DNA from: Mesorhizobium qingshengii
GTDB taxonomy: Bacteria > Pseudomonadota > Alphaproteobacteria > Rhizobiales > Rhizobiaceae
Assembly: GCF_900103325.1 (NCBI RefSeq)
Contig: NZ_FMXM01000009.1
Location: forward strand, 62,001-126,000
Direction: 5' to 3'
DNA: 64,000 nt
Shown here: in pieces, positions 1 to 8,101 of the stretch
How the letters are laid out: each line of letters begins with the position of its first letter
How positions within the stretch are numbered: the stretch's first letter is position 1
Translations under genes and position numbers: made by a program
Notes under the pieces: model-generated
The model's input: the letters and a program-made list of their open reading frames with translations, nothing else
The model's database searches: none
What the model was told of the DNA's origin: nothing

Positions 1-237
1 TGCGCCGAACTGCTGCGGCACTTTGCGGCTCGGCGTCGACGGCAGTTGGTCGGTGACCAGCTCGACAATGGCCAGGATGGTGAAGATGCCGACAGCGGCC
101 CAGTGACTCATGAAGCTCGCCCAGGTGCCGGCGACCGGCAGCCAACCGAGATAAGCGCCCCAGGCGACGGCGGCCGGCGCGGTCATGGCGCGAAGACCCG
201 CAATGACGCCGATCAGGAGTGCGAGAATATACAACAT
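1..237 (-). CDS. DUF4126-like membrane protein (partial, C-terminus off the left edge)
   Basis: The reading frame starts at the ATG complementary to 235-237 and stays open for 79 codons to the window edge, so the C-terminus is missing. The visible part is hydrophobic: a membrane segment at residues 1-16 (MLYILALLIG start), a second stretch around 20-40 containing AVAWGAYLGW, and a third around 48-62 followed by VTDQLPSTPSR. This pattern, with a short acidic 'VELVTDQLP' turn after the third segment, is what I recall for DUF4126-type small membrane proteins. Their function is unknown. The family call is from memory; that it is a membrane protein is clear from the sequence. Confidence 0.7.
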   Translation of the reverse strand, partial: MLYILALLIGVIAGLRAMTAPAAVAWGAYLGWLPVAGTWASFMSHWAAVGIFTILAIVELVTDQLPSTPSRKVPQQFGA

Positions 238-421
238 GGTTGATCCCCTCGATCCCGGACCAGGACAGCCCGGCAAGAGCAGGCTAGCATAGGCTTTGGA
301 TTTGACCAGCGCATGACTGCGAAAATTGGAATGGATTCTGCGCTCGATGCCACAGTGACGCCGGCACTTTCCCGTTCATTGCAATTGTGCTTTGGCAATC
401 ACGTCAAATGGAGACACCGCC

Positions 422-979
422 ATGGCTGGAACCGAGCGCGTGAAAATGGCGACCGGGGAATGGTACACATGCCTCGATGACGAATTGGAGGCACTGCGCG
501 TCTTAGCGCGCGACGCGGTTTTCGAGCACAATTCGCTGCCACCACGACAGCGCGGAAACCTCGGGCCGGGCCTGCAAGCCCTGCTCGGCAAGATGGGTGA
601 GGGCGCTCGCATCGAGGCGCCTTTCCACTGCGCCTATGGCTTCAACATCTTTCTCGGCAACGGCGTCTTTCTCAATGCCGGTTGCACCATCCTCGACACG
701 GCGACGGTGCGCATCGGCAACGGAACCCTGCTTGGCCCGAATGCGCAGATCTATTGCGCCGAGCATCACAGGGAGGCGACGGGCCGGCAAGCCGGGCTGG
801 AAATCGCCAGGCCGGTCGACATCGGCGCCAATGCCTGGATCGGTGGCAGCGCCGTCATCCTCGGCGGCGTCAGCATCGGGGAGGGCGCCATCGTCGGTGC
901 CGGTGCCATGGTGACGCGCGACGTGCCCGACAACACCACCGTGGTCGGTAATCCGGCACGGGCGATCAAGCGGAACTGA
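422..979 (+). CDS. Sugar O-acetyltransferase (maltose/nodulation acetyltransferase family)
   Basis: A left-handed beta-helix (hexapeptide-repeat) acetyltransferase that should transfer acetyl from acetyl-CoA to a sugar hydroxyl in the cytoplasm. The N-terminus (MATGEWYTCLDDEL, residues 9-22) matches the maltose acetyltransferase domain. Hexapeptide repeats such as IGNGTLLGPNAQIYC and IGGSAVILGGVSIGEGAIVGAG fill the C-terminal half, with the catalytic His in AEHHREA. It ends with the VVGNPARAIK motif typical of LacA, Maa and NodL. I chose the ATG at 422 over the one at 392 because GGAG at 410-413 is correctly spaced and the resulting 185 aa is the usual family length. The acceptor sugar cannot be told from sequence. 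It ends convergently, 5 bases from the GlxA-type regulator. Confidence 0.88.
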   Translation: MAGTERVKMATGEWYTCLDDELEALRVLARDAVFEHNSLPPRQRGNLGPGLQALLGKMGEGARIEAPFHCAYGFNIFLGNGVFLNAGCTILDTATVRIGNGTLLGPNAQIYCAEHHREATGRQAGLEIARPVDIGANAWIGGSAVILGGVSIGEGAIVGAGAMVTRDVPDNTTVVGNPARAIKRN

Positions 980-984
980 GCGGA

Positions 985-1980
985 TCAGGACGAAAGGGCG
1001 TGCGCCATGCGCTCGTCCTGATCGGCGCGCTGCGAGAATTCGCGCCGGTACTGCGCCGGCGACGTCCTGAGCCGGGCGGCGAAATGCTGGCGCAGCGACG
1101 TGGCGCTGCCGAAGCCGGCCTCGAAGGCCACGATGTCCATCGATTTCTCCGTTGCCTCCAGCAGGCGCTGCGCCAGTTCGATCCGCTGGCTGGTCAGCCA
1201 TTCGCCGAAACTGGTGCCGATCGATTTCTGGAAGCGGCGGGTGAAGGTCCGCCGTGTCAGGCCGGCGGCTTCGGCGACGCGGTTCAGGCTGTGCGTTTCG
1301 CCAAGCGTTGCGCGAACCGCGTCGAGGGCCTGGGTGAAACGGTCGGCGTCCGCGCTCCTCGCCACCGGGTGCTCGATGAATTGCGCCTGCCCGCCCTGCC
1401 GATGCGGGGACAGGACAATCTGGCGGGCGAGCCGAAGTGCGGCTTCCGCGCCGTAACGGGCGCGCACGATGTGGAGACAGCAGTCGAGGCCGGCGGCGAC
1501 GCCGGCCGATGTCACGACGTCGCCATTGTCGACATAGAGCACCGAGGCATCGACAGCGATGTCGGGATGGAGTTTCTGCAGCTGCTCGGCATAGGCCCAG
1601 TGCGTCGCCGCACCGCGCCCGGAAAGCAGCCCCGCCGCGGCAATTGCAAAGGTTCCCAGACACAGGCCGACAATCAATGCGCCGCGCCGGTGCGCCTGGC
1701 GCAGCGCCTCCGTCAGCAGCGGTGCTGGCGGCTCGGCGAGATGGTGCCAGCTCGGGATGATGACGATGTCGGCGCCGTCGAACCCTTCGAGCCCATGCGG
1801 CGCGGCAACGGTCAATCCGGCTTCGGTATGGACCGGGCCGGCCTTGCCCGCGCAGATGCGGAAGTCGAAGCGCGGCAGGCCAAGTGCCGTCCTGTCCTCG
1901 CCGAACACCAGGCACGGCACGGAAAGATGGAACGGGCTGATGCCATCGAAGGCGAGGACGGCGATGATCGGGTCGGTCAT
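985..1980 (-). CDS. GlxA-family transcriptional regulator (DJ-1/PfpI-like plus AraC HTH)
   Basis: A 331-aa two-domain regulator. Residues 1-190 form a DJ-1/PfpI (class I glutamine amidotransferase-like) sensor with a Cys at 107 in GLCLGTFAIA, the nucleophile-elbow position. Residues 225-315 form an AraC double helix-turn-helix (SLNRVAEAAGLTRRTFTRRF and DIVAFEAGFGSATSLRQHF). Family members sense small amino- or betaine-type metabolites and activate neighbouring catabolic genes. Start is the ATG complementary to 1978-1980; a longer in-frame extension exists but would run into the promoter region. It is transcribed divergently from an isochorismatase-like hydrolase, its most likely target. The ligand is unknown. 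Confidence 0.9.
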   Translation of the reverse strand: MTDPIIAVLAFDGISPFHLSVPCLVFGEDRTALGLPRFDFRICAGKAGPVHTEAGLTVAAPHGLEGFDGADIVIIPSWHHLAEPPAPLLTEALRQAHRRGALIVGLCLGTFAIAAAGLLSGRGAATHWAYAEQLQKLHPDIAVDASVLYVDNGDVVTSAGVAAGLDCCLHIVRARYGAEAALRLARQIVLSPHRQGGQAQFIEHPVARSADADRFTQALDAVRATLGETHSLNRVAEAAGLTRRTFTRRFQKSIGTSFGEWLTSQRIELAQRLLEATEKSMDIVAFEAGFGSATSLRQHFAARLRTSPAQYRREFSQRADQDERMAHALSS

Positions 1981-2007
1981 GGGCGCTTCCAGCAATTGAA
2001 TGCGGAT

Positions 2008-2042
2008 TGTCCCAATTCTTTTGAATGATGTCAATCGGGACA
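2008..2042. promoter_or_regulatory. Inverted repeat in the GlxA/hydrolase divergent promoter
   Basis: TGTCCC at 2008-2013 and GGGACA at 2037-2042 form 6-bp inverted arms separated by 23 bases, in the 127-base gap between the divergent regulator and hydrolase starts. Its position makes it a plausible binding site for the AraC-type regulator, although AraC proteins often use direct repeats. The symmetry is visible; the function is inferred. Confidence 0.35.
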
Positions 2043-2107
2043 CTTTTGGTTGGCTGACGATCCGCCTATTTTCGACCCATCGCATTCAAGCCGGAAAGGA
2101 AAACACC

Positions 2108-2752
2108 ATGTCTGACCCAGTCAACACCACACCGCGCCGGGCGCTGATCGTCGTCGATGTCCAGAACGACTATGACGGCGGCAACCTGGCCATCCAGCAC
2201 CCGCCGTTTCGCGACAGCGTCGTCAATGTGGCGCGCGCCATGGACGCGGCGGCGGCGGCCGGCGTCAAGGTGGTGGTCGTCAAGCAGATGGCGCCCGAGA
2301 CGTCGCCGATCTTCGCCAAGGGCAGCCATGGCGGCGAGCTGCATCCCGAGATCGCCAGGCGCGGCCGCGATCATTATGTCGAGAAGATGCTGCCCTCCGC
2401 CTTCACCGGCACCGACCTCGAGGACTGGCTGCGCGCCAACGCCATCGATACGATCACGGTCGTCGGCTACATGACGCACAATTGCGACCTGTCGACCATC
2501 ATCCACGCGGTGCATATGGGCTTTGCGGTGGAATTCCTGTCCGACGCCACCGGCTCGGTGCCTTATGCCAACAGCGCCGGCTATGCCTCGGCCGAGGAGA
2601 TCCACCGCGTGGTGACGATCATCCTGCAGTCGCGCTTCGCGGCCGTGCTGAAGACCGCCGAATGGGTCGAGTGCCTGAACACCGGCACCCCGCCGGAACG
2701 CGACACCATCTTCAGCTCCAACCAGCGGGCGCTGGCGCGCAACGCCGCATAG
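2108..2752 (+). CDS. Isochorismatase-family cysteine hydrolase (nicotinamidase-like)
   Basis: A 214-aa cytosolic hydrolase of the isochorismatase/nicotinamidase superfamily. All three catalytic residues are visible: Asp17 in VVDVQNDYDGG, Lys93 in VEKMLPSAF and Cys126 in GYMTHNCDLST. The acidic and aromatic residues around DVQNDYDGG resemble nicotinamidases and other amidases acting on small C-N substrates. Start at 2108 is preceded by GGAAAGGAAAAC; an upstream in-frame Met at 2000 lies inside the promoter region. It is divergent from the GlxA-type regulator, so it is probably inducible and catabolic. Substrate cannot be assigned from sequence. Confidence 0.88.
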   Translation: MSDPVNTTPRRALIVVDVQNDYDGGNLAIQHPPFRDSVVNVARAMDAAAAAGVKVVVVKQMAPETSPIFAKGSHGGELHPEIARRGRDHYVEKMLPSAFTGTDLEDWLRANAIDTITVVGYMTHNCDLSTIIHAVHMGFAVEFLSDATGSVPYANSAGYASAEEIHRVVTIILQSRFAAVLKTAEWVECLNTGTPPERDTIFSSNQRALARNAA

Positions 2753-2770
2753 AGCCTCTGAAACAGGAAA

Positions 2771-2797
2771 GGCGCCGCATCGCTGCGGCGCCCTTTT
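2771..2797 (+). terminator. Rho-independent terminator after the hydrolase
   Basis: Perfect 9-bp stem GGCGCCGCA / TGCGGCGCC (2771-2779 with 2784-2792), a 4-base loop, then C and TTTT. It lies 18 bases after the hydrolase stop and also faces the 3' end of fhs, so it probably serves the plus-strand gene. Confidence 0.85.
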
Positions 2798-2817
2798 GTT
2801 GTCGACACGGCAAGATC

Positions 2818-4497
2818 TCAGAACAGGCCTTCGATCTGACCGGCCTCGTTGAGGAAGATCTTCTCCGAGGACGGCGCCTTGGGCAGGCCGGGCATGGTCA
2901 TGACCTCGCCGCAGATGATGACGACGAAACCGGCGCCGGCCGACAGCCTGACCTCGCGCACGGGCACGGTGTGGCCGGTCGGCGCGCCGCGCAGGTTCGG
3001 GTCGGTCGAGAAGGAGTACTGCGTCTTGGCCATGCAGACCGGCAGATTGCCATAGCCGGCTTCTTCCCAGGCCTTCAACTGGTCGCGCACCGACTTGTCG
3101 GCGATCGCCTCGGAGCCGCGATAGATGCGCTGGACGATAGTGTTGATCTTCTCGAACAGCGGCATGGCGTCGGGATAGAGCGGCGCGAACTGCGAGGCGC
3201 CGGATTCGGCCAGCGCCACCACCTTGTTGGCGAGATCCTCGATACCGGCCGAGCCCTTGGCCCAGTGCTTGCACAGGATCGCCTCCTCACCCATCGAGGC
3301 GACATAGTCCTTCATCGCCTGGATTTCGGCGTCGGTGTCGGAATAGAAGTGGTTGATGGCGACCACCGCCGGCACACCGAACTGGCGGATGTTCTCGATG
3401 TGGCGGCCAAGGTTGGCGCAGCCCTTCTTCACCGCCTCGACATTTTCCTTGCCGAGGTCTTCCTTCTTGACACCGCCATTCATCTTCATGGCGCGCACGG
3501 TGGCGACGATGACGGCCGCCGCCGGCTTGAGGCCCGCCTTGCGGCACTTGATGTCGAAGAACTTTTCAGCACCCAGGTCGGCGCCGAAGCCGGCTTCGGT
3601 GACGACATAGTCCGCCAATTTCAATGCCGTCGTGGTGGCGACGACCGAGTTGCAGCCATGCGCGATGTTGGCGAACGGGCCGCCATGCACAAAGGCCGGG
3701 TTGTTCTCCAGCGTCTGCACGAGGTTGGGCTGCATGGCGTCTTTCAGCAGCACGGCCATGGCGCCGTCGGCCTTGAGGTCGCGGGCGTAGACCGGCGACT
3801 TGTCGCGGCGATAGGCGACGATGATGTCACCGAGGCGCTTTTCGAGGTCCTTCAGGTCGGTGGACAGGCACAGGATGGCCATGACTTCCGAGGCGACGGT
3901 GATGTCGAAGCCAGCCTCGCGCGGGAAGCCGTTGGCGACGCCGCCGAGCGAGCAGATGATTTCGCGCAGCGCGCGGTCGTTCATGTCCATGACGCGACGC
4001 CAGACGACGCGGCGGGTGTCGATGCCGAGCTCATTGCCCCAGTAGATGTGGTTGTCGATCAGGGCCGACAAAAGGTTGTGCGCCGTGGTGATGGCGTGGA
4101 AGTCGCCGGTGAAGTGAAGGTTCATGTCCTCCATCGGCACAACCTGCGCATAACCGCCGCCGGCGGCACCGCCCTTGACGCCGAAATTCGGCCCGAGCGA
4201 GGCCTCGCGGATGCAGACGATCGCCTTCTTGCCGATGCGGTTCAGGCCGTCACCAAGGCCGACCGTGGTGGTCGTCTTGCCTTCGCCGGCAGGCGTCGGG
4301 TTGATGGCGGTAACGAGGATCAGCTTGCCGTCCTTGTTGCCCTTCACCGACTTGATGAACTCAGCGGAAATCTTGGCCTTGTCGTGGCCATAGGGCAGCA
4401 GATGTTCGGTCGGGATGCCGATCTTGGCGCCAATCTCCTGGATCTGCTTTTTCTTGGCGCCGCGCGCGATCTCGATGTCGGACTTCACTTCGGCCAT
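2818..4497 (-). CDS. fhs: Formate-tetrahydrofolate ligase
   Basis: Catalyses ATP-dependent ligation of formate to tetrahydrofolate, giving 10-formyl-THF for one-carbon metabolism in the cytoplasm. The 559-aa length matches the family. The P-loop [14 protein letters not shown] is at about residues 68-81, followed by [20 protein letters not shown] and, later, FATDIKC-type and [11 protein letters not shown] motifs characteristic of FTHFS. The C-terminus has the [13 protein letters not shown] signature. It is monocistronic, with no folD neighbour. The start codon follows AGAGGAAAGCCATC, an acceptable ribosome binding site. Identification is secure. Confidence 0.98.
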   Translation of the reverse strand: MAEVKSDIEIARGAKKKQIQEIGAKIGIPTEHLLPYGHDKAKISAEFIKSVKGNKDGKLILVTAINPTPAGEGKTTTTVGLGDGLNRIGKKAIVCIREASLGPNFGVKGGAAGGGYAQVVPMEDMNLHFTGDFHAITTAHNLLSALIDNHIYWGNELGIDTRRVVWRRVMDMNDRALREIICSLGGVANGFPREAGFDITVASEVMAILCLSTDLKDLEKRLGDIIVAYRRDKSPVYARDLKADGAMAVLLKDAMQPNLVQTLENNPAFVHGGPFANIAHGCNSVVATTTALKLADYVVTEAGFGADLGAEKFFDIKCRKAGLKPAAAVIVATVRAMKMNGGVKKEDLGKENVEAVKKGCANLGRHIENIRQFGVPAVVAINHFYSDTDAEIQAMKDYVASMGEEAILCKHWAKGSAGIEDLANKVVALAESGASQFAPLYPDAMPLFEKINTIVQRIYRGSEAIADKSVRDQLKAWEEAGYGNLPVCMAKTQYSFSTDPNLRGAPTGHTVPVREVRLSAGAGFVVIICGEVMTMPGLPKAPSSEKIFLNEAGQIEGLF

Positions 4498-4858
4498 GAT
4501 GGCTTTCCTCTGGATTGGACGGTGGAGGGGACGGGTTTGATCTCTATCGCGAGCAGGTTGAAACCAGGCGCGGGCGCACAGGCATGTTCTAACCCTGTCG
4601 CTGCCGTGGCGTCAACTTGCATGCAACTATGTTTCCTGTGAAGAAAATTCCTCTGCGGCGGCCGACCTGCCATCGGTTCTTTCTGCTCCGCTTGCCGCGC
4701 CGTATAGAAGCCAGAGCAGAGGCGCTTCCGCCGTCTCAAAACAGCCGCACAATGCACGGAATGCGACAGAGGCGACGGCGCAAATTCGCCATCGCCCGAG
4801 CCTGAAGGGCATCGCGCTTGATCGGGTTCAGGCGATGCGCTTCAGGTCTTTGTTCTAG
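4498..4858. other. Intergenic region upstream of fhs, no gene seen
   Basis: About 360 bases between the fhs start and the palindromic repeat after the DUF2333 gene. Short open frames exist on both strands, but none has a ribosome binding site with a plausible protein composition. It must contain the fhs promoter. I see no recognisable riboswitch. Confidence 0.5.
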
Positions 4859-4897
4859 GCATGTCGCCCAAAGCCGAGGCCGCTTTGGGCGACATGC
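4859..4897. repeat. Long perfect palindromic repeat (16-bp arms)
   Basis: GCATGTCGCCCAAAGC at 4859-4874 pairs perfectly with GCTTTGGGCGACATGC at 4882-4897 across a 7-base loop. It lies 16 bases beyond the stop of the minus-strand DUF2333 gene, so it can act as a transcript 3'-end hairpin, but no U-tract follows. GCATGTCGCCCAAA-type palindromes recur in Mesorhizobium intergenic regions as I remember them, so I class it as a dispersed repeat. Confidence 0.7.
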
Positions 4898-4913
4898 CTT
4901 GGGCTGTACAGCG

Positions 4914-6038
4914 TTACTGCATCAGGACGTTGCTGATTTCGACCATGTTGGAGCGCACCCTGAGCACGTAGAAGCCCATCGTCGTCAGGTGCGTCGGCAA
5001 CAGCCAGCCATCCTCGCGGCCATTGGCGATGATGAAGGGCTGGATCTTCAGAGCCGAGACGAATTGCGAGTCCATCGTATCCCACAGGTTCTGCAGGTGC
5101 TTTTCCTTGATGACGTCCTCGAAATCGGCTTGGGCGCCTTTCATCAGGCCGTAATAGGCATAGAGCTGGCCATAGGCGAACCAGTAGCGGTCGTCGGCGC
5201 GGAAATCGAACCAGCCATTGTTGTGGTTCTCGGCGCGCTCCTTGAGGATCGCCGACGTCGAACCGATGTCCGACGAGATGCGATCGATATACTGCTTCAG
5301 ATTGTCGGCGCGGGCATCGAAGGTGGCCTGGCAGGTGGCGAGCCGGGCGTTGAAGGAACGCAGCATGCGCACGGCGTCGCGATAATAGCTCGGCGTCGGC
5401 GTCTTGGGGCCGAACGGGTTCAGGCCGAAATACCAGGTCTCCTCGTCGAACTGCAGATTGCCGCGGGCATTCTGCAGATCGCTGTCGATCTGCGAGGTGG
5501 TGCGCACGCGGCCGAGATTGTCGGCAAGCTCGGTCGCCGTGCGCCGCACCGCCTGGTTGATGCCGCGCTGGAACGAAGCCTTGTTGTCCATCCACGGCGT
5601 GTGGTCCCAGTCGATGCCGAACAGGCCGACCTTGTAGAGGATCATCGACGAGATCCAGGCATTCTGGTTGACATTGAAGTCGGTGAGGTCGGCCGCCACC
5701 TGGGCGATGCCGGAGTTTCCGCAGGTCTTGGCGGTGTCGGTGCCGGCGCCGGCGGCGACTTGTTCGCCAGCGGAAATGTTGCGCTTCTCGAAGGTGTAAG
5801 TGTCGGGATAGTTCGGGTTGAAATTGTTCCACCACTGGGTGGCGTAGAAGAAATTGGCGTAGAGGCCGATCAGCACCAGCAGAGCCACGCCGACCGCGGC
5901 CTTCAGGATCCAGCCGCGCTGCGTGTACCAGCGCCCTGCCCACAGGAACGGCCACAGGACAACGCCGATGAGCAGGCCGATGCCGCGGCCGATCCACTGG
6001 AAAATCCGGGTGAAGAAGTTCACGATCGGATCAAGCAT
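4914..6038 (-). CDS. DUF2333-family membrane protein
   Basis: A 374-aa protein with two N-terminal membrane stretches (residues 12-31, containing GLLIGVVLWPFLWAG, and 44-62, containing AAVGVALLVLIGLYANFFYA). A large soluble region follows, predicted periplasmic, with conserved-looking WFDFRADDRYWFAYGQ and NGREDGWLLPTHL. This matches the DUF2333 family, whose function is unknown. I chose the start at 6036-6038 because GGGGTGACATCGCC precedes it; a longer frame to 6113 would cross the intergenic palindrome. It is the last gene of the minus-strand AAA+ cluster running from 12311 to 4914. Its membrane topology suggests that it anchors the cluster's product to the envelope (inference). Confidence 0.82.
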   Translation of the reverse strand: MLDPIVNFFTRIFQWIGRGIGLLIGVVLWPFLWAGRWYTQRGWILKAAVGVALLVLIGLYANFFYATQWWNNFNPNYPDTYTFEKRNISAGEQVAAGAGTDTAKTCGNSGIAQVAADLTDFNVNQNAWISSMILYKVGLFGIDWDHTPWMDNKASFQRGINQAVRRTATELADNLGRVRTTSQIDSDLQNARGNLQFDEETWYFGLNPFGPKTPTPSYYRDAVRMLRSFNARLATCQATFDARADNLKQYIDRISSDIGSTSAILKERAENHNNGWFDFRADDRYWFAYGQLYAYYGLMKGAQADFEDVIKEKHLQNLWDTMDSQFVSALKIQPFIIANGREDGWLLPTHLTTMGFYVLRVRSNMVEISNVLMQ

Positions 6039-6057
6039 GGCGATGTCACCCCTCAAA

Positions 6058-6100
6058 GCATGATGCCAAAAAGTTGTAGACTTTCTGGATAACATCATGC
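6058..6100. repeat. Dispersed palindromic repeat (GCATGATG...CATCATGC)
   Basis: 8-bp outer arms GCATGATG / CATCATGC enclose a 27-base interior with CCAAAAAG and CTTTCTGG. Related elements lie at 36794-36840, 43628-43677 and 62698-62741. It sits in the gap between the DUF2333 and DUF6638 genes, next to a terminator-like hairpin. Confidence 0.6.
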
Positions 6101-6115
6101 GCCAAAACAACAAGT

Positions 6116-6145
6116 TAGAACGAAATGACGGCTCATTTCGTTCTA
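6116..6145 (-). terminator. Hairpin at the 3' end of the DUF6638-like gene
   Basis: Perfect 13-bp stem TAGAACGAAATGA / TCATTTCGTTCTA with a 4-base loop. The TAG stop codon of the minus-strand gene (6143-6145) lies inside the stem. On the minus strand it is followed by AACTTGTTGTTTTGG, only a weak U-rich tail, so termination or mRNA protection are both possible. Confidence 0.55.
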
Positions 6146-7444
6146 GTCAGTCAGGCCGTAGAGGCGTGTGCGAAACGCCACCTTGTCCTTCAAATATGTG
6201 GTTTTCAGAACGTCCACAACATGCGATCGCCAGGCGTCGCTGAAGCCGTCATAGTCCTTGTAGAAGCCCTGCTTGTTGAAGATGTAGCGTGAGACGAAGT
6301 CCGACGGCACGAAATCCGAGATCAGCCGGTTGGTCAGCCAGGCGTCAGGATGATCGGGCTTGGCGCGGACGACCAGGAAACGCTGCTGCGGGAAGACATC
6401 GTCGATCTTGAGGTGGCCAAGCTGGGCGATCTCGCGCTTGGCGGCGTTGAGGAAGGGAAAATTGCCGTCCCTGGTGATCAGGTCGGCATGGCTCTGGATC
6501 CAGGTCTGCAGCCAAACCTTGTCGACATCGGTCAGATTGCGGTCAGGTTCGGCGTCGCGGATCAACGCGCGCACCACCATCTCGGCACGGTGCTCGAGAT
6601 AGCCCGATGCCTCGACCCAGGACGCGCGCGGCAGTTCGATGCGTCCGGTGGAGGCGAGGAACTTGAACACCTTGTCGGCATCGTTGATTGAGATATAGCT
6701 CACCTGCCACGGCCGCGAGCGGCGGAAGCCGGGGGCCGCCGGATCGCTGATCACCGTCGTCATATCCGGATCGACGAACACGTAGAGCCCGCCGAAATGG
6801 CTGGTCCAGTAGGCACTGTGGCGGAAGATGACCTGGTCCGGCACCAGCGCGTTCTCGCGGATGTCGCCGCAGACCTTGGCCAGTTCCACCATGCGGGTCA
6901 GCATGGCGTTGTCGCGCCAGGCGTCGGGCTCCTGCTTCAGCCGGTCGACGAGCTTGCCGAGTTCGGCGGCCTTGCCCAGCACGTCCTCCGCCGACAGCAC
7001 CTTGAACTCGACCTGGTTGATCGACAACAGGTCCTCGATGTCGTTGACCTTGGGAACGGAATCCTCGATCTCGCCATAGATGACGTCCTTGATGGTCAGC
7101 GCGTCGATGGCGCGCTGGTTCTTGGACATGAACTCGAACATCAGTTGCGAGGTGTTGGAGAAAGCGGTGTGCACCACCGGCAGGTCGATCTGTGACGGCG
7201 TCAGGATGATGAAGCGGCGATTGACCTCGTTGGGATCGAGATAGTCAGGATCGCCGTATTCATCCGCCACCTCGGGCGAGAAGCCGGTGCGGTCGATCTG
7301 GAAGCTCTTCAGCCTGGTGGGCTCGAGGCCGAACGCGGCCAGCGCCTTGTTGTAGCGCAGGATGAGATGCGGCTCGTCGACCATCAGCAGCCGGCCATAG
7401 ATCAGCTCGTTGTCGCGCAACAGGTCGGGTTTCTTGGTGGTCAT
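6143..7444 (-). CDS. DUF6638-like conserved protein of the AAA+ cluster
   Basis: A 433-aa protein with no signal peptide or membrane segment, so presumably cytoplasmic. I recognise it only as the conserved protein found beside the DUF2333/AAA+ genes in rhizobia (DUF6638 from memory). Visible features are a charged N-terminus (MTTKKPDLLRDNELIYGRLL), a GLYVFVDPDMTTVISDP segment and a Trp-rich middle (VWLQTWIQSHADLIT). The start at 7442-7444 avoids an upstream extension that merely translates a 58-bp intergenic repeat (PLPSPREERGEG). It lies between DUF2333 (104-base gap) and the inserted DUF559 gene. No enzymatic function is assignable. Confidence 0.7.
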   Translation of the reverse strand: MTTKKPDLLRDNELIYGRLLMVDEPHLILRYNKALAAFGLEPTRLKSFQIDRTGFSPEVADEYGDPDYLDPNEVNRRFIILTPSQIDLPVVHTAFSNTSQLMFEFMSKNQRAIDALTIKDVIYGEIEDSVPKVNDIEDLLSINQVEFKVLSAEDVLGKAAELGKLVDRLKQEPDAWRDNAMLTRMVELAKVCGDIRENALVPDQVIFRHSAYWTSHFGGLYVFVDPDMTTVISDPAAPGFRRSRPWQVSYISINDADKVFKFLASTGRIELPRASWVEASGYLEHRAEMVVRALIRDAEPDRNLTDVDKVWLQTWIQSHADLITRDGNFPFLNAAKREIAQLGHLKIDDVFPQQRFLVVRAKPDHPDAWLTNRLISDFVPSDFVSRYIFNKQGFYKDYDGFSDAWRSHVVDVLKTTYLKDKVAFRTRLYGLTD

Positions 7445-7484
7445 GAGTGCAGTTCCAAAGCACGTTGCGGTGGAGGGCAGGACT

Positions 7485-7542
7485 CCAACGCTGACGCCCC
7501 CCTCTCCCCGTTCTTCACGGGGAGAGGGTAAGGGTGAGGGGC
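7485..7542. repeat. 58-bp REP-like repeat, copy 1 of an inverted pair
   Basis: Contains an internal 12-bp stem CCCTCTCCCCGT / ACGGGGAGAGGG with a 5-base loop. The whole 58 bp is identical, in inverted orientation, to 7976-8033. The two copies bracket the DUF559 gene with only 11 and 5 bases between repeat and gene ends. When translated, the repeat gives the SPRSSRGEG-type peptides often misannotated as N-terminal extensions. Confidence 0.9.
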
Positions 7543-7553
7543 GGCGCGAACGA

Positions 7554-7970
7554 TCAAGGACATGTCTCTCCATAGCCTTTGGCGGCAACAAATCGAAGCT
7601 CATGCGTCTCAATATGAGTTTCGAGGCGCCCCTCGATCGCAGCCAGTATCGTTTCGAGCACTTCTTCCCGGCTCTTCAAGACGTCGACATTCCAAAAACG
7701 GAGGACAGACCAACCGTTTGAAACCATGGAGCGATCCCTGGCCTCGTCATACTTGTTGTCGGCATGCTGACTACCATCGATCTCGACAACAAGCCGGCAT
7801 TCCCTGCAGGCAAAATCGGCAAAATAGCTGCCTATTGGAAATTGCCGCACGAATTTATGACCGTTCAGTCTGCGGTCGCGCAGTTCAAGCCAAAGCGCGT
7901 TTTCAGCGTCATTGTCCGATTGACGCAGACGCCTCGCTCGACCCGTTGTCTCGATTTCCGGTCCACGCAT
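7554..7970 (-). CDS. DUF559 endonuclease-like protein (Vsr/restriction-fold)
   Basis: A 138-aa protein of the DUF559 family, which has the restriction-endonuclease-like fold related to the very-short-patch repair nuclease. Candidate acidic residues are Asp52 in YFADFACRE and Glu63/Asp65 in VVEIDGSQH, followed by GWSVLRFWNVDVL, the strongest family signature. The start at 7970 (MRGPEIETTGRARRLR) is preferred; the frame upstream is only repeat-derived. Substrate and role are unknown. The gene sits alone between perfect inverted 58-bp repeats and interrupts what would otherwise be one operon, suggesting that it arrived as a cassette (inference). Confidence 0.88.
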   Translation of the reverse strand: MRGPEIETTGRARRLRQSDNDAENALWLELRDRRLNGHKFVRQFPIGSYFADFACRECRLVVEIDGSQHADNKYDEARDRSMVSNGWSVLRFWNVDVLKSREEVLETILAAIEGRLETHIETHELRFVAAKGYGETCP

Positions 7971-7975
7971 GCGCT

Positions 7976-8033
7976 GCCCCTCACCCTTACCCTCTCCCCG
8001 TGAAGAACGGGGAGAGGGGGGCGTCAGCGTTGG
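7976..8033. repeat. 58-bp REP-like repeat, copy 2 (inverted)
   Basis: Exact reverse complement of 7485-7542, beginning GCCCCTCACCC and ending GTCAGCGTTGG. It lies 5 bases upstream of the DUF559 start codon on the minus strand, so the nuclease gene's own ribosome binding site falls next to or within repeat DNA. Confidence 0.9.
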
Positions 8034-8101
8034 CGCTTCGCCCGTCGGCATCGCAACTGCAACCTGTCCATTGGTGGCGAGGGTTCACAAGGGACGGAAA
8101 C

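Noticed and set aside
503..1915. Long antisense open frame (470 codons) opposite the acetyltransferase and regulator genes
   Set aside because: GC-rich third-position shadow of two well-supported genes; no ribosome binding site, no recognisable protein and Arg/Ala-rich composition.
2482..4641. 719-codon plus-strand open frame opposite fhs
   Set aside because: Runs entirely antisense to the secure fhs gene and has the Arg/Gly/His-rich composition of antisense reading in high-GC DNA.
8034..8051. Longer DUF559 protein starting at 8051
   Set aside because: The extra 27 residues are the translated 58-bp repeat (SPRSSRGEGKGEG), not a conserved N-terminus.
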